NCBI GenBank assembly: GCA_018970725.1
Contig: JAGWVU010000046.1
Coordinates: 1 to 38,402, forward strand
Direction: 5' to 3'
Origin: Verrucomicrobiota bacterium
Lineage (GTDB): Bacteria > Verrucomicrobiota > Verrucomicrobiia > Verrucomicrobiales > DEV007
Length of the DNA: 38,402 nucleotides
The position numbers and the translations under genes were made by a program. Under the pieces are notes generated by a model. That model saw only the letters and a program-made list of their open reading frames with translations, was not told the origin of the DNA and ran no database searches. Positions 17,746-25,320 of this stretch are shown here, piece by piece (the first letter of the stretch is position 1; each line of letters starts with the position of its first letter).

Positions 17746-18488
17746 CCCTCGTGGAGGCAGTTTTCACCAAGAACAACCTTCTCACGGCCTTCGCGCTCGT
17801 CGGTGGCCTCATGCTGGTTTCCTATTGGGCCGCCGGAACGCTGACCCGGGACCGGCTCCACGGCAGCGCCATCGCGATTCTCCTCGCTCTCGTTCTCGCG
17901 GCGCTCGCCGGCGGGAAGAACGGGCTGGCAGATCTCCCGGTCTTGTCCGGGCTGGGGCTCATGGGCGGCGCCATGCTGAGGGATTTCGCCATCGTGGCCA
18001 CCGCGTTCGGCGCCCGGCTTGAGGAATTCATCAAGAGCGGCTTCATCGGAATGCTCTCCCTCTTCACCGGGCTCCTCGTTTCCTTCGTGGCGGGCGGCGC
18101 GGTGGCCGTTGCCTTCGGTTATCGGGACCCAGTCAGCATCACCACCCTCGGGGCGGGTGCCGCCACCTACATCGTCGGCCCGGTCACCGGCACCGCCCTG
18201 CACGCGGACAGCGAAGTCATCGCCCTGAGCATCGCCGCCGGTTTGGTCAAGGCCATCGCCGTGATGATCGCCACGCCTCTCCTCGCCAAATCCATCGGCC
18301 TGGACAATCCCCGCGCCGCCATGATTTTCGGGGGGCTTATGGGAACGAACAGCGGCGTCATGGCGGGCCTTGCTGCCACGGATCCCAAACTGGTTCCTTA
18401 CGGAGCCATGACCGCCACCTTTTACACCGGGCTCGGCTGTCTCCTCGGTCCCTCGCTCTTTTTCCTCATCGCCCGCTTCTTGTTCTGA
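17742..18488 (+). CDS. madM: Malonate transporter, MadM subunit
   Basis: A 248-residue polytopic membrane protein, the large subunit of the malonate carrier. About seven or eight hydrophobic segments cover nearly the whole length, from LLTAFALVGGLMLVSYWAA to GPSLFFLIARFLF. The part VSITTLGAGAATYIVGPVTG and the later FGGLMGTNSGVMAGL match the glycine-rich conserved segments of MadM. It starts in the stop codon of madL and ends two bases before matB, so the three genes form one transcript. No biotin-dependent malonate decarboxylase genes, which accompany MadLM in fermenting bacteria, lie nearby. Confidence 0.88.
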   Translation: MTLVEAVFTKNNLLTAFALVGGLMLVSYWAAGTLTRDRLHGSAIAILLALVLAALAGGKNGLADLPVLSGLGLMGGAMLRDFAIVATAFGARLEEFIKSGFIGMLSLFTGLLVSFVAGGAVAVAFGYRDPVSITTLGAGAATYIVGPVTGTALHADSEVIALSIAAGLVKAIAVMIATPLLAKSIGLDNPRAAMIFGGLMGTNSGVMAGLAATDPKLVPYGAMTATFYTGLGCLLGPSLFFLIARFLF

Positions 18489-18490
18489 CC

Positions 18491-19975
18491 ATGTCCGATC
18501 TCCCCTTTGTGGCCCAAGCCCGCTCGTTTGGTGATGGGGTTGCCTTTCGCACCGCAACCTCCCTCCACACCTACCGCCAAATCCTCGATCATTCCGCCGC
18601 CCTCGCCGTCGCCTTGCTCGACGGCACGCCGGACTTGTGCGAGGCCCGCGTCGCCCTACTCGTCACGCCGGGCTTCGAGCATACCGCCACCCAATGGGCC
18701 ATCTGGCAAGCGGGCGGCATTGCCGTGCCCATCTGCTTGTCCGCCACCGAACCGGAGTGGGAATACGCCCTGACCGATTCCGAAGCCACCATTCTGGTCG
18801 CCGATCCGGTTCATGCGGCCAGAATCACGCCGCTCGCCCGCAGACTCGGTCTCCGTCTTCTCGATGCGACCCAGCCCGCCCCGGCCATCCCGATCGATCT
18901 TCCGCGCATCGAACGCGACCGGCGCGCCATGATCCTCTACACCAGCGGCACCACCAACAAGCCCAAGGGCGTCGTTACGACCCACGCCAACATTCAAGCC
19001 CAGATCGAAAGCCTCGTGCAGGCTTGGGAATGGAGCGCCCGGGACCGGATCCCGATGTTCCTCCCCCTGCACCACATCCACGGGATCATCAACATCATCG
19101 GTTGCGCCTTGTGGACCGGGGCCGTGGTGGAGCCGTTCGCGCGCTTCGATCTGCCCTTGATCCTCGACCGCGTCCGCGCTGACGCTTACACCGTCTTCAT
19201 GGCGGTCCCCACCATCTATGTGAAGCTCATCGAGGCCATCGAAGCCTCGGCGCCGGGGGATCGGGAGGCCATCACGTCCGCTTTCCGCCGCCTGCGCCTC
19301 ATGGTCAGCGGCAGCGCCGCACTCCCCGCCTCCGTTCATCAGCAATGGACCGCCCTCACAGGTCAGGCATTGCTCGAGCGTTATGGCATGACGGAGATTG
19401 GGATGGCCCTTTCCAATCTTTATCGGGGCGAACGCAGACCGGGCTTCGTCGGCACGGCCCTGCCCGGCGTCGAAGTCCGGCTCAAAGCGGAACACGGGCC
19501 TGTCATCACCGCAGAACATGAACCGGGCGAAATTCAGGTGCGCGGTCCGGGCGTGTTCCAAGGTTACTGGAATCGACCGGAAGCCACGGCGGAGAGTTTC
19601 GAGGACGGCTGGTTCCGCACTGGGGACATGGCGGTTCTTGAGAAGGGCTTTTTCCGCATCATGGGGCGTCTCAGCGTCGATATCATCAAGAGCGGCGGCT
19701 ACAAACTCAGCGCGCTTGAGATCGAGGCCGCCCTCCTCGAACATCCGCTCATCGCCGAATGCGCCGTGGTCGGTCTTCCCGATGACACCTGGGGAGAGGC
19801 GGTCTCCGCCGCCGTTGTCCTGAAGGACGGTTCCCTGGCCCTGCCCGAACTGCGTGCCTGGTGCAAGGACCGTCTCTCCACCTACAAAATTCCCCAGCGG
19901 CTCAAAGTGGTTTCCGAACTACCGCGCAATGCGATGGGCAAACTCACCAAGCCGGCGGTCAAGACGCTTTTCTGA
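18491..19975 (+). CDS. matB: Malonyl-CoA synthetase (acyl-CoA ligase family)
   Basis: It would activate malonate with ATP and CoA to malonyl-CoA in the cytosol. The protein has 494 residues of the ANL superfamily: the P-loop YTSGTTNKPKGV, the segment LHHIHGIIN, MVSGSAALP, the adenylate motif YGMTEIGMALSN, GERRPGFVGTALPGVEV, the hinge region GRLSVDIIKSGGYKLSA, and near the C-terminus the catalytic lysine in PRNAMGKLTKP. GRLSVDIIKSGGYK and RLMVSGSAALP are characteristic of MatB among the acyl-CoA ligases. The start ATG 18491 lies two bases after the madM stop. No malonyl-CoA decarboxylase (matA) is present here, so the product could go to fatty acid synthesis or be decarboxylated by an enzyme encoded elsewhere. 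Confidence 0.88.
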   Translation: MSDLPFVAQARSFGDGVAFRTATSLHTYRQILDHSAALAVALLDGTPDLCEARVALLVTPGFEHTATQWAIWQAGGIAVPICLSATEPEWEYALTDSEATILVADPVHAARITPLARRLGLRLLDATQPAPAIPIDLPRIERDRRAMILYTSGTTNKPKGVVTTHANIQAQIESLVQAWEWSARDRIPMFLPLHHIHGIINIIGCALWTGAVVEPFARFDLPLILDRVRADAYTVFMAVPTIYVKLIEAIEASAPGDREAITSAFRRLRLMVSGSAALPASVHQQWTALTGQALLERYGMTEIGMALSNLYRGERRPGFVGTALPGVEVRLKAEHGPVITAEHEPGEIQVRGPGVFQGYWNRPEATAESFEDGWFRTGDMAVLEKGFFRIMGRLSVDIIKSGGYKLSALEIEAALLEHPLIAECAVVGLPDDTWGEAVSAAVVLKDGSLALPELRAWCKDRLSTYKIPQRLKVVSELPRNAMGKLTKPAVKTLF

Positions 19976-20051
19976 AAGAGGTGGTGCAGGTTGGTCAGCC
20001 CGTCCATGATCCGCCGGTTGCGTGGCGGGCTGGGTGAGGCGATCATTCCCC

Positions 20052-20813
20052 ATGGCCTTACTCGCGGATATCGTGACCCATGTCGACCGGCTTTTGCGGA
20101 CGGCGGAGATCCCGGACTACCCCGGGGCGCTCAACGGCTTGCAACTGGAAAACTCCGGCCGCGTGACCCGGATCGCCGCCGCGGTGGACGCCCATTTTCC
20201 CGTGGTGGAAAAGGCGATCGCCGCCGGGGCGGATCTTCTCTTGGTTCACCACGGCCTCTTCTGGTCCGGGACCCAGCCGATCACCGGACCGCTGCACCGC
20301 AAGCTCAAGCTGGCGATGGACCGGGATCTCGCCATCGTCAGCCAGCATCTTCCCTTGGACGCGCATCCCCAGTTCGGAAACAACGCCCTGATCGCTCTCG
20401 CTCTCGGCCTCGATCCCCTTCAGGCCGCGCCCGCCTTTCCTTTCAAAGGCACTCCCTTGGGCTGGCAATTCGAGGTGGAGATGAACCGGGATGTCCTCGT
20501 CCGGCGCCTCCGCAAGGCGATCGACGCCCCGGTGCAATTGTGCCCGGGCGGCCCCCGGACGACGCGCCGGATCGGAATCTGCTCCGGCGGGGCGGGGAGC
20601 GAAATCGCTGCCGTGGCGGCCGCCGGAATCGATACGTTCATCACCGGGGAGGGCCCCCACTGGAGTTACACCGCGGCGGAGGAGTTGGGCGTCAACCTGC
20701 TCTACGGAGGCCACTATGCGACGGAAACCTTCGGCGTCCGGGCTCTCGCCGCGCATCTGGCCGCGGAATTCAACGTGGAATGGGTTTTCATCCACCATCC
20801 CACTGGCCGGTAG
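20052..20813 (+). CDS. Nif3-like dinuclear metal centre protein
   Basis: A 253-residue member of the Nif3/YbgI/GTP cyclohydrolase I type 2-like family, which forms toroidal hexamers with two metals per subunit. The metal site is supplied by LLLVHHGLFW, SQHLPLDAHP and, near the C-terminus, GEGPHWSY and GGHYATETFG. The middle of the family protein is the short form, without the inserted PII-like domain. The cellular role of the family is unresolved. ATG 20052 (MALLADIV) is chosen; the GTG at 20022 would add ten residues without family support. It is convergent with the glycosyltransferase gene, only seven bases separating the two ends. Confidence 0.9.
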   Translation: MALLADIVTHVDRLLRTAEIPDYPGALNGLQLENSGRVTRIAAAVDAHFPVVEKAIAAGADLLLVHHGLFWSGTQPITGPLHRKLKLAMDRDLAIVSQHLPLDAHPQFGNNALIALALGLDPLQAAPAFPFKGTPLGWQFEVEMNRDVLVRRLRKAIDAPVQLCPGGPRTTRRIGICSGGAGSEIAAVAAAGIDTFITGEGPHWSYTAAEELGVNLLYGGHYATETFGVRALAAHLAAEFNVEWVFIHHPTGR

Positions 20814-20820
20814 ACGCCTG

Positions 20821-21573
20821 TCAGTCCTTGAAACGGATCGTGAAGCGCCGGGAATTGAGCCAGCGCACCCCGAACATGTCCTCCGTGGCGGGCACCGCCC
20901 GGCGCAATCCTCCCCCGTATTTGCTCTCCCCGTGCTGGCGGGCCCGATGGTGCACCGGGACTTCAACGACCCGGAACCCGGCCGCCTTGACCAAGGCCGG
21001 AATGAAACGGTGCATCCCCCGGAAAGGCACCAAGGCTGCCCGACAGTCCCGGCGCATCGCCTTCAACGTGCAGCCGGTATCCCTTACCCCGTCACCGGTG
21101 AACCGGCTCCGGACCGCGTTGGCAATGCGGCTTTGCAACCGCTTGAAGCCGGAGTCGCGACGATTCGCCCGATAACCGCAAACCAGATCCGCCTCGCCCC
21201 GCTCAATCGCCTCCATGAGGCGAGGGACGTCCGCCGGATCATTCTGCAAGTCCCCGTCCAGCAGGGCGATGACCTCGCCCCGGGCCGCCATGATCCCGGC
21301 GAACATGGCCGCGCTTTGACCCGTGTTGCGGGCAAATTCCAAAACCCGGACCCTGGCCCCGGGGCGGATCCGGGAGACCGTTGCATCGCTGGACCCGTCA
21401 TCGACGAGGATCAACTCATAATCGAGGTGCGCCAGGGCGGCTTCCACCTCGATCTGTAACGGGGCTACGTTTTCCTCCTCGTTGAACAAGGGGATGACGA
21501 CGGACAATCGCGGGGAATTTGAACTGGGATCCAAGGCAAACGGGGTCGGAGCGACCCTGACAAAAGCCGCCAA
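20821..21573 (-). CDS. Family 2 glycosyltransferase, dolichol-phosphate-mannose-synthase-like
   Basis: A 250-residue GT-A enzyme that transfers a sugar from a nucleotide sugar, usually to a polyprenyl phosphate in this subgroup. Family motifs: LSVVIPLFNEEENV, ELILVDDGSSD, FARNTGQSAAM, the metal motif LLDGDLQNDP, and DTGCTLKAMRR near the acceptor site. The end HHRARQHGESKYG is typical of the DPM1/GtrB group. No transmembrane helices follow, so it is the soluble or peripheral form. The start is uncertain: TTG 21573 is the longest, and TTG codons nearer to LSVVIP are possible. It is divergent from the LolA-like pair, with 79 bases between. Confidence 0.85.
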   Translation of the reverse strand: MAAFVRVAPTPFALDPSSNSPRLSVVIPLFNEEENVAPLQIEVEAALAHLDYELILVDDGSSDATVSRIRPGARVRVLEFARNTGQSAAMFAGIMAARGEVIALLDGDLQNDPADVPRLMEAIERGEADLVCGYRANRRDSGFKRLQSRIANAVRSRFTGDGVRDTGCTLKAMRRDCRAALVPFRGMHRFIPALVKAAGFRVVEVPVHHRARQHGESKYGGGLRRAVPATEDMFGVRWLNSRRFTIRFKD

Positions 21574-21618
21574 CGACCGCCCGTGTCAATGAAAACACCG
21601 GGGATGACGCTGGTTTTG

Positions 21619-21646
21619 TTGAGAAACGCGTCTGAAAGCCTATCGT
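21619..21646 (+). promoter_or_regulatory. Candidate promoter of the LolA-like pair, apparently leaderless
   Basis: TTGAGA (21619-21624), 16 bases, TATCGT (21641-21646). The -10 box ends six bases before ATG 21653, so transcription would begin at or next to the A of the start codon. No ribosome site is visible. Confidence 0.4.
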
Positions 21647-21652
21647 CCCATT

Positions 21653-22366
21653 ATGGCCCACTTCAAGAACCTCCTCACGCTCTGGCTCCTTCTTCCGGTC
21701 CTGCTGCCCGGCGCAGCCTTCGCCCAGACCGCTTTCGGCAAGCCCTTGGATCAACTCACCCCGGACGAAATCCTTCGTTTGGTCCGCGCCAGCTACACCT
21801 TGCACGACCGGGATTTCGACGCCCGTCTGCGCAAGGACTTCGACTTCGTGCCGTTCAAACTATCTCTCAAACCGAATTATCTGAGGTTCAGGTTTGAAAA
21901 TCCTCCCCAAGCCATCCACCTCGAGACCGACAAACCGGAATTGGCGCTGCGGGAGGTTCTCCCCGGCAAGAACGAACCGGTCCCGCCGGAACGCTACGGC
22001 GAAGGCGTGAGGGGCACGGATGTGACCTATGAAGATCTCGCGATGCGGTTTCTCTATTGGCCGAACGCCCAAGTGTTGGGTCAGGAGACCATCAAGACGC
22101 GCGATGCCTGGAAGCTGAAGCTGACCAACCCGGACGCCAAGGGGCCTTACGGGCATGTGCTGGTCTGGATCGACAAGGCGAGCGGCGGCATGATCAAGAT
22201 GGAAGGTTACGACCGCGGAGAGTCGCCGAAGCTGCTCAAGGACTTCGAGGTGAGCCACGGCAAGAAAATGGACGATGTTTGGATCGCCGACGTGATCCGC
22301 GTCCGATCGTTCAACGGAGCCGACAAAGTGGGCACCACCTGGCTGGAAATTCTCGATCTCAAGTGA
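21653..22366 (+). CDS. Exported LolA-fold outer-membrane-lipoprotein-sorting-like protein, first copy
   Basis: A 237-residue protein with signal peptide MAHFKNLLTLWLLLPVLLPG ending at AFAQ. The mature part has the alternating strands and the motifs of the outer membrane lipoprotein-sorting family (LolA/LolB-like fold): YLRFRFENPPQAIHLET, VTYEDLAMRFLYWP, then WKLKLTNPD, VLVWIDKASGGMIKMEGYD and IADVIRVRSF. VTYEDL followed by a Trp-rich strand is typical of the wider family. It probably binds a lipid or lipoprotein in the periplasm; no cargo can be named. The next gene starts in its stop codon (TGATG) and encodes a diverged relative. Confidence 0.8.
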   Translation: MAHFKNLLTLWLLLPVLLPGAAFAQTAFGKPLDQLTPDEILRLVRASYTLHDRDFDARLRKDFDFVPFKLSLKPNYLRFRFENPPQAIHLETDKPELALREVLPGKNEPVPPERYGEGVRGTDVTYEDLAMRFLYWPNAQVLGQETIKTRDAWKLKLTNPDAKGPYGHVLVWIDKASGGMIKMEGYDRGESPKLLKDFEVSHGKKMDDVWIADVIRVRSFNGADKVGTTWLEILDLK

Positions 22367-23007
22367 TGCGCCAACGTCTCGCCATCGGGCTGCTTTCGCT
22401 GCTCCTCGCCACGGCACTGCGGGCCCAGACCCCGGAGCAATTGTTGACCCACGCCCGGCATTCCATCGGTTCCATGAACGGCACGTTCGAGGGCTGGATG
22501 ATCGTCGGCAACGGCCAAACCAAGGTTCCCTTCCTTGTCACCGCGAAGAGAGACGGCACGTTCACCTACAAGTTCTTCGACCCCGCTGAGTCCCTCCCCA
22601 TCCGCGTGGGAACACCGGCGGGCATCGACCCCGAAAAGTTCTCCCGCGTGATCCGGAACACCGGCGTCACCCCGGAGGATCTTTCCCTCTGGCAACTGAG
22701 CTGGCCCAGCGCCCGGCCGATCGAGGATAAGATGTCCAACGGGCTCAAATTCCATGTGGTCACGGTGGCCAATCCATCCGACAAGGGCGTCTACGGTGCC
22801 GCGGAAATCTGGATTCACCAGAAAAGCCTCGCCCTCTTCCGCATCGACGCCTTCGACCGGTCCGGCAAACTGGCCCGCAAGATGGAGGTGCAGAAGATCC
22901 GCAACTTCGGAGAGCAACGGATCGCCGAACAGATGAGACTCTCCACGTTCTCCGGAGGCAAGAAAACCGCCTCGACCTACGTCCAGCTCGTCAACCAACG
23001 GAATTGA
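22366..23007 (+). CDS. Exported LolA-fold protein, second copy
   Basis: A 213-residue relative of the upstream protein with signal peptide MRQRLAIGLLSLLLATALRA. Equivalent landmarks occur in the same order: VTPEDLSLWQLSWP for VTYEDLAMRFLYWP, FHVVTVANPSDKGVYG for WKLKLTNPDAKGPYG, AEIWIHQKSLALFRIDAFD for VLVWIDKASGGMIKMEGYD, and a final TYVQLVNQ. The N-terminal half is much more diverged. The start ATG 22366 uses the A of the upstream TGA, so the pair is translationally coupled. A periplasmic heterodimer or two chaperones with different cargo are both possible. Confidence 0.8.
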   Translation: MRQRLAIGLLSLLLATALRAQTPEQLLTHARHSIGSMNGTFEGWMIVGNGQTKVPFLVTAKRDGTFTYKFFDPAESLPIRVGTPAGIDPEKFSRVIRNTGVTPEDLSLWQLSWPSARPIEDKMSNGLKFHVVTVANPSDKGVYGAAEIWIHQKSLALFRIDAFDRSGKLARKMEVQKIRNFGEQRIAEQMRLSTFSGGKKTASTYVQLVNQRN

Positions 23008-23070
23008 TTTCCCGTTGCGGGCTTGTCACCCCGCCGCTTTGGGTGCATCGGTTGCGCCGTGGAGCGGAAC

Positions 23071-24168
23071 ATGGATGCAACCCGGGAAACAAGGATCGAA
23101 GTGGAGCTGGGCGATCGTTCCTACCCGGTCATCGTGGGCAGCGGTCTGTTGGCCCAAGCGGGGGCGTTGAGCCGCGGGTTCGCCGCCACCGGGGGCCGCA
23201 AGGTGGCCCTCGTCACGGATTCCCATGTCGCTCCCCTGCACGCGGACACCGTCCGGATGTCGCTCGGCGAGGCGGGCTATGAAGTGGATTCAATCGTCGT
23301 GCCGGCCGGCGAAGCCTCCAAGTCCATGGATCAGGTCACCCGGGTCTGCCGGGAACTGCATCGGGCCGGGCTCGACCGCGGCTCATTCGTCGCCGCGCTC
23401 GGTGGAGGCGTGATCGGCGATTTGGCCGGGTTTTGTGCGGCCATCTTCAACCGGGGAATTCCCTTCGTCCAGCTTCCAACCACCGTTGTCAGCCTGGTCG
23501 ACAGTTCCGTCGGGGGCAAGACCGGGGTCAATCTGCCCGAGGGCAAGAATCTGCTCGGAGCCTTTCACCAGCCCGCCGGGGTCATTGGCGACGTGGCGAC
23601 ACTGGCGACCCTGCCGCCGCGCGCCTACCGGGAAGGCTTTGCGGAAATCATCAAACACGGCGCCATCCGGGATCGGTCGATGCTGGGGAACCTGGGGACG
23701 TTCCGGGACAGTTTGCACGGGATCGATGCCTTGATCCTGCGCAACGTGGCCATCAAGGCAAGGATCGTGAAGGAGGATGAGCGGGAGACCAACGGCACCC
23801 GCGCCCTGCTCAATTTCGGCCACACCATCGGCCACGGGATCGAGTCCGCCGCCGGGGGTGCCCTGCTCCACGGCGAGGCCATCAGCCTCGGCATCAAGGC
23901 CGCTCTCGGACTTTCCGTCGCCAAGGCCGGTCTCCCCCGCGCGGACGCCGAACTCGTGATCGACCTGTTGCGGGCGTTCGACCTCCCGCTCAGTCTGGAC
24001 GCCCGGTTTTCCGCGGACCGGATTCTCGAGAAATTGGCCCGGGACAAGAAATTCGTCGACGGGGCCATCCGTTTCGTGCTTCTCCGGGGTTTGGGAGACG
24101 CGTTTGTGAGTTCCGACGTGACCCGGGAAGAGATCGCCCGGGAAGTGAGCCGGTTGTTCCCCGGCTGA
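23071..24168 (+). CDS. aroB: 3-dehydroquinate synthase
   Basis: It converts DAHP to 3-dehydroquinate in the shikimate pathway, using NAD+ and a divalent metal. The protein has 365 residues from ATG 23071, which has GGAG six bases upstream; the frame extends 16 codons further without family support. The NAD-binding loop GGGVIGDLAGFCAA, the PTTVVSLVDSSVGGKTGVN segment, and the metal histidines in EIIKHG, FGHTIGHGIES and LLHGEAISLG are all intact. The C-terminal DKKFVDGAIRFVLL is also as in the family. It stands with dprA in the same direction, 18 bases apart, with no pathway relation between them. Confidence 0.96.
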   Translation: MDATRETRIEVELGDRSYPVIVGSGLLAQAGALSRGFAATGGRKVALVTDSHVAPLHADTVRMSLGEAGYEVDSIVVPAGEASKSMDQVTRVCRELHRAGLDRGSFVAALGGGVIGDLAGFCAAIFNRGIPFVQLPTTVVSLVDSSVGGKTGVNLPEGKNLLGAFHQPAGVIGDVATLATLPPRAYREGFAEIIKHGAIRDRSMLGNLGTFRDSLHGIDALILRNVAIKARIVKEDERETNGTRALLNFGHTIGHGIESAAGGALLHGEAISLGIKAALGLSVAKAGLPRADAELVIDLLRAFDLPLSLDARFSADRILEKLARDKKFVDGAIRFVLLRGLGDAFVSSDVTREEIAREVSRLFPG

Positions 24169-24186
24169 AGGCAGTTGCCCCCGACC

Positions 24187-25278
24187 ATGGACGCCCGGAC
24201 CGCCTTCTTCGTTCTCGCCCTGCTTCCGGGGATCGGCCCGCGGCGGATCCAGGCCCTGCTCGCGGTCTTCGGGGAGCCGCAACGAATCCTCACCGCATCG
24301 GAGAACGAGTTGCGCCGGGTGGTCGGCGGGACCTGCGCCGGGGTCATCGCCAAATGGAAGCGGGACGGTTCCCATGAGGAGGAGGAAGCCTTGCTGCGCG
24401 CCCGGGGTTGGAACTACCTCACGTGGGCGGACGAGGCCTACCCGGCGCTCTTGCGGGAAATCCACAGCCCCCCGCTGATGCTCCAGATTTGGGGCGAAGT
24501 GCGGCCCTCGGATTTTCCGGCGGTGGCGGTGGTGGGAACCCGGCGCACCACCCCCTACGGAAGGGATTGCGCCCGGCTCTTCACCGCCGGACTGGTCCAG
24601 AGCGGCTTCACCGTCGTCAGCGGTCTGGCCCACGGGATCGATACGGTGGCGCACGAGGCGGCCCTGGCGGCTGGCGGTCGCACCCTTGCCGTCCTCGGAA
24701 GCGGTCTGGCCGAGGTCTACCCGAAGGAGAATCTGGCGCTGGCGGAGCGGATCGCGGCGAACGGAGCCGTCGTCTCCCAGTATCCTTGCCGCACCCAGCC
24801 CGACGCCCGGCAGTTTCCGCAACGCAACCACACGGTGAGCGGGATGAGCCACGGCCTTCTCGTAGTGGAGGGCAACGCCCGGAGTGGTTCCATGCTCACG
24901 GCTCTGGCGGCGATGGAACAGGGGCGCACGGTCTTTGCCGTGCCCGGCCCGATCGACCGACAGGGAAGCATCGGCCCCCATCGGCTCATCCAGGACGGGG
25001 CCAAGCTTGTCATGACGGTCGAGGACATGGTCTCCGAACTCCCCGAGCCGCCCCGGAAACAGACCGGGGAAAGCGCCGGGACCGCCGCAATTCCACCCGG
25101 TTTGGAAGGCGACGAACGCAGAATTTATGAGCTTCTGGACTTCGAAGGACTCACCATAGATTCCATTGCTGAAAAAACCGATTTGCCCTCGTCTAGGGTG
25201 TCTTCTACTCTCCTGCGCCTTGAAATCCGGCAGTTGATTCGCAAAAACCCCGGAATGACCTTTTCAAGGCGTCATTGA
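24187..25278 (+). CDS. dprA: DNA-processing protein DprA
   Basis: It binds incoming single-stranded DNA during natural transformation and loads RecA. The 363-residue protein has an N-terminal helical part with the helix-hairpin-helix-like LLPGIGPRRIQALLAVFG (residues about 10-30). The extended Rossmann domain has VVGTRRTTPYGRDCA, VVSGLAHGIDTVAHEAAL, AVLGSGL and the ligand region FPQRNHTVSGMSHGLLVVEG with SGSMLTA. A C-terminal winged-helix domain starts at about 305 (YELLDFEGLTIDSIAEKTD). ATG 24187 is chosen; TTG 24175 is an in-frame alternative with a weak AAGG. No other competence gene is in the window. Confidence 0.95.
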   Translation: MDARTAFFVLALLPGIGPRRIQALLAVFGEPQRILTASENELRRVVGGTCAGVIAKWKRDGSHEEEEALLRARGWNYLTWADEAYPALLREIHSPPLMLQIWGEVRPSDFPAVAVVGTRRTTPYGRDCARLFTAGLVQSGFTVVSGLAHGIDTVAHEAALAAGGRTLAVLGSGLAEVYPKENLALAERIAANGAVVSQYPCRTQPDARQFPQRNHTVSGMSHGLLVVEGNARSGSMLTALAAMEQGRTVFAVPGPIDRQGSIGPHRLIQDGAKLVMTVEDMVSELPEPPRKQTGESAGTAAIPPGLEGDERRIYELLDFEGLTIDSIAEKTDLPSSRVSSTLLRLEIRQLIRKNPGMTFSRRH

Positions 25279-25320
25279 TCCGATCCGCCGTCTGGCACGT
25301 TCCCCCTCTCGCACCTCCCT

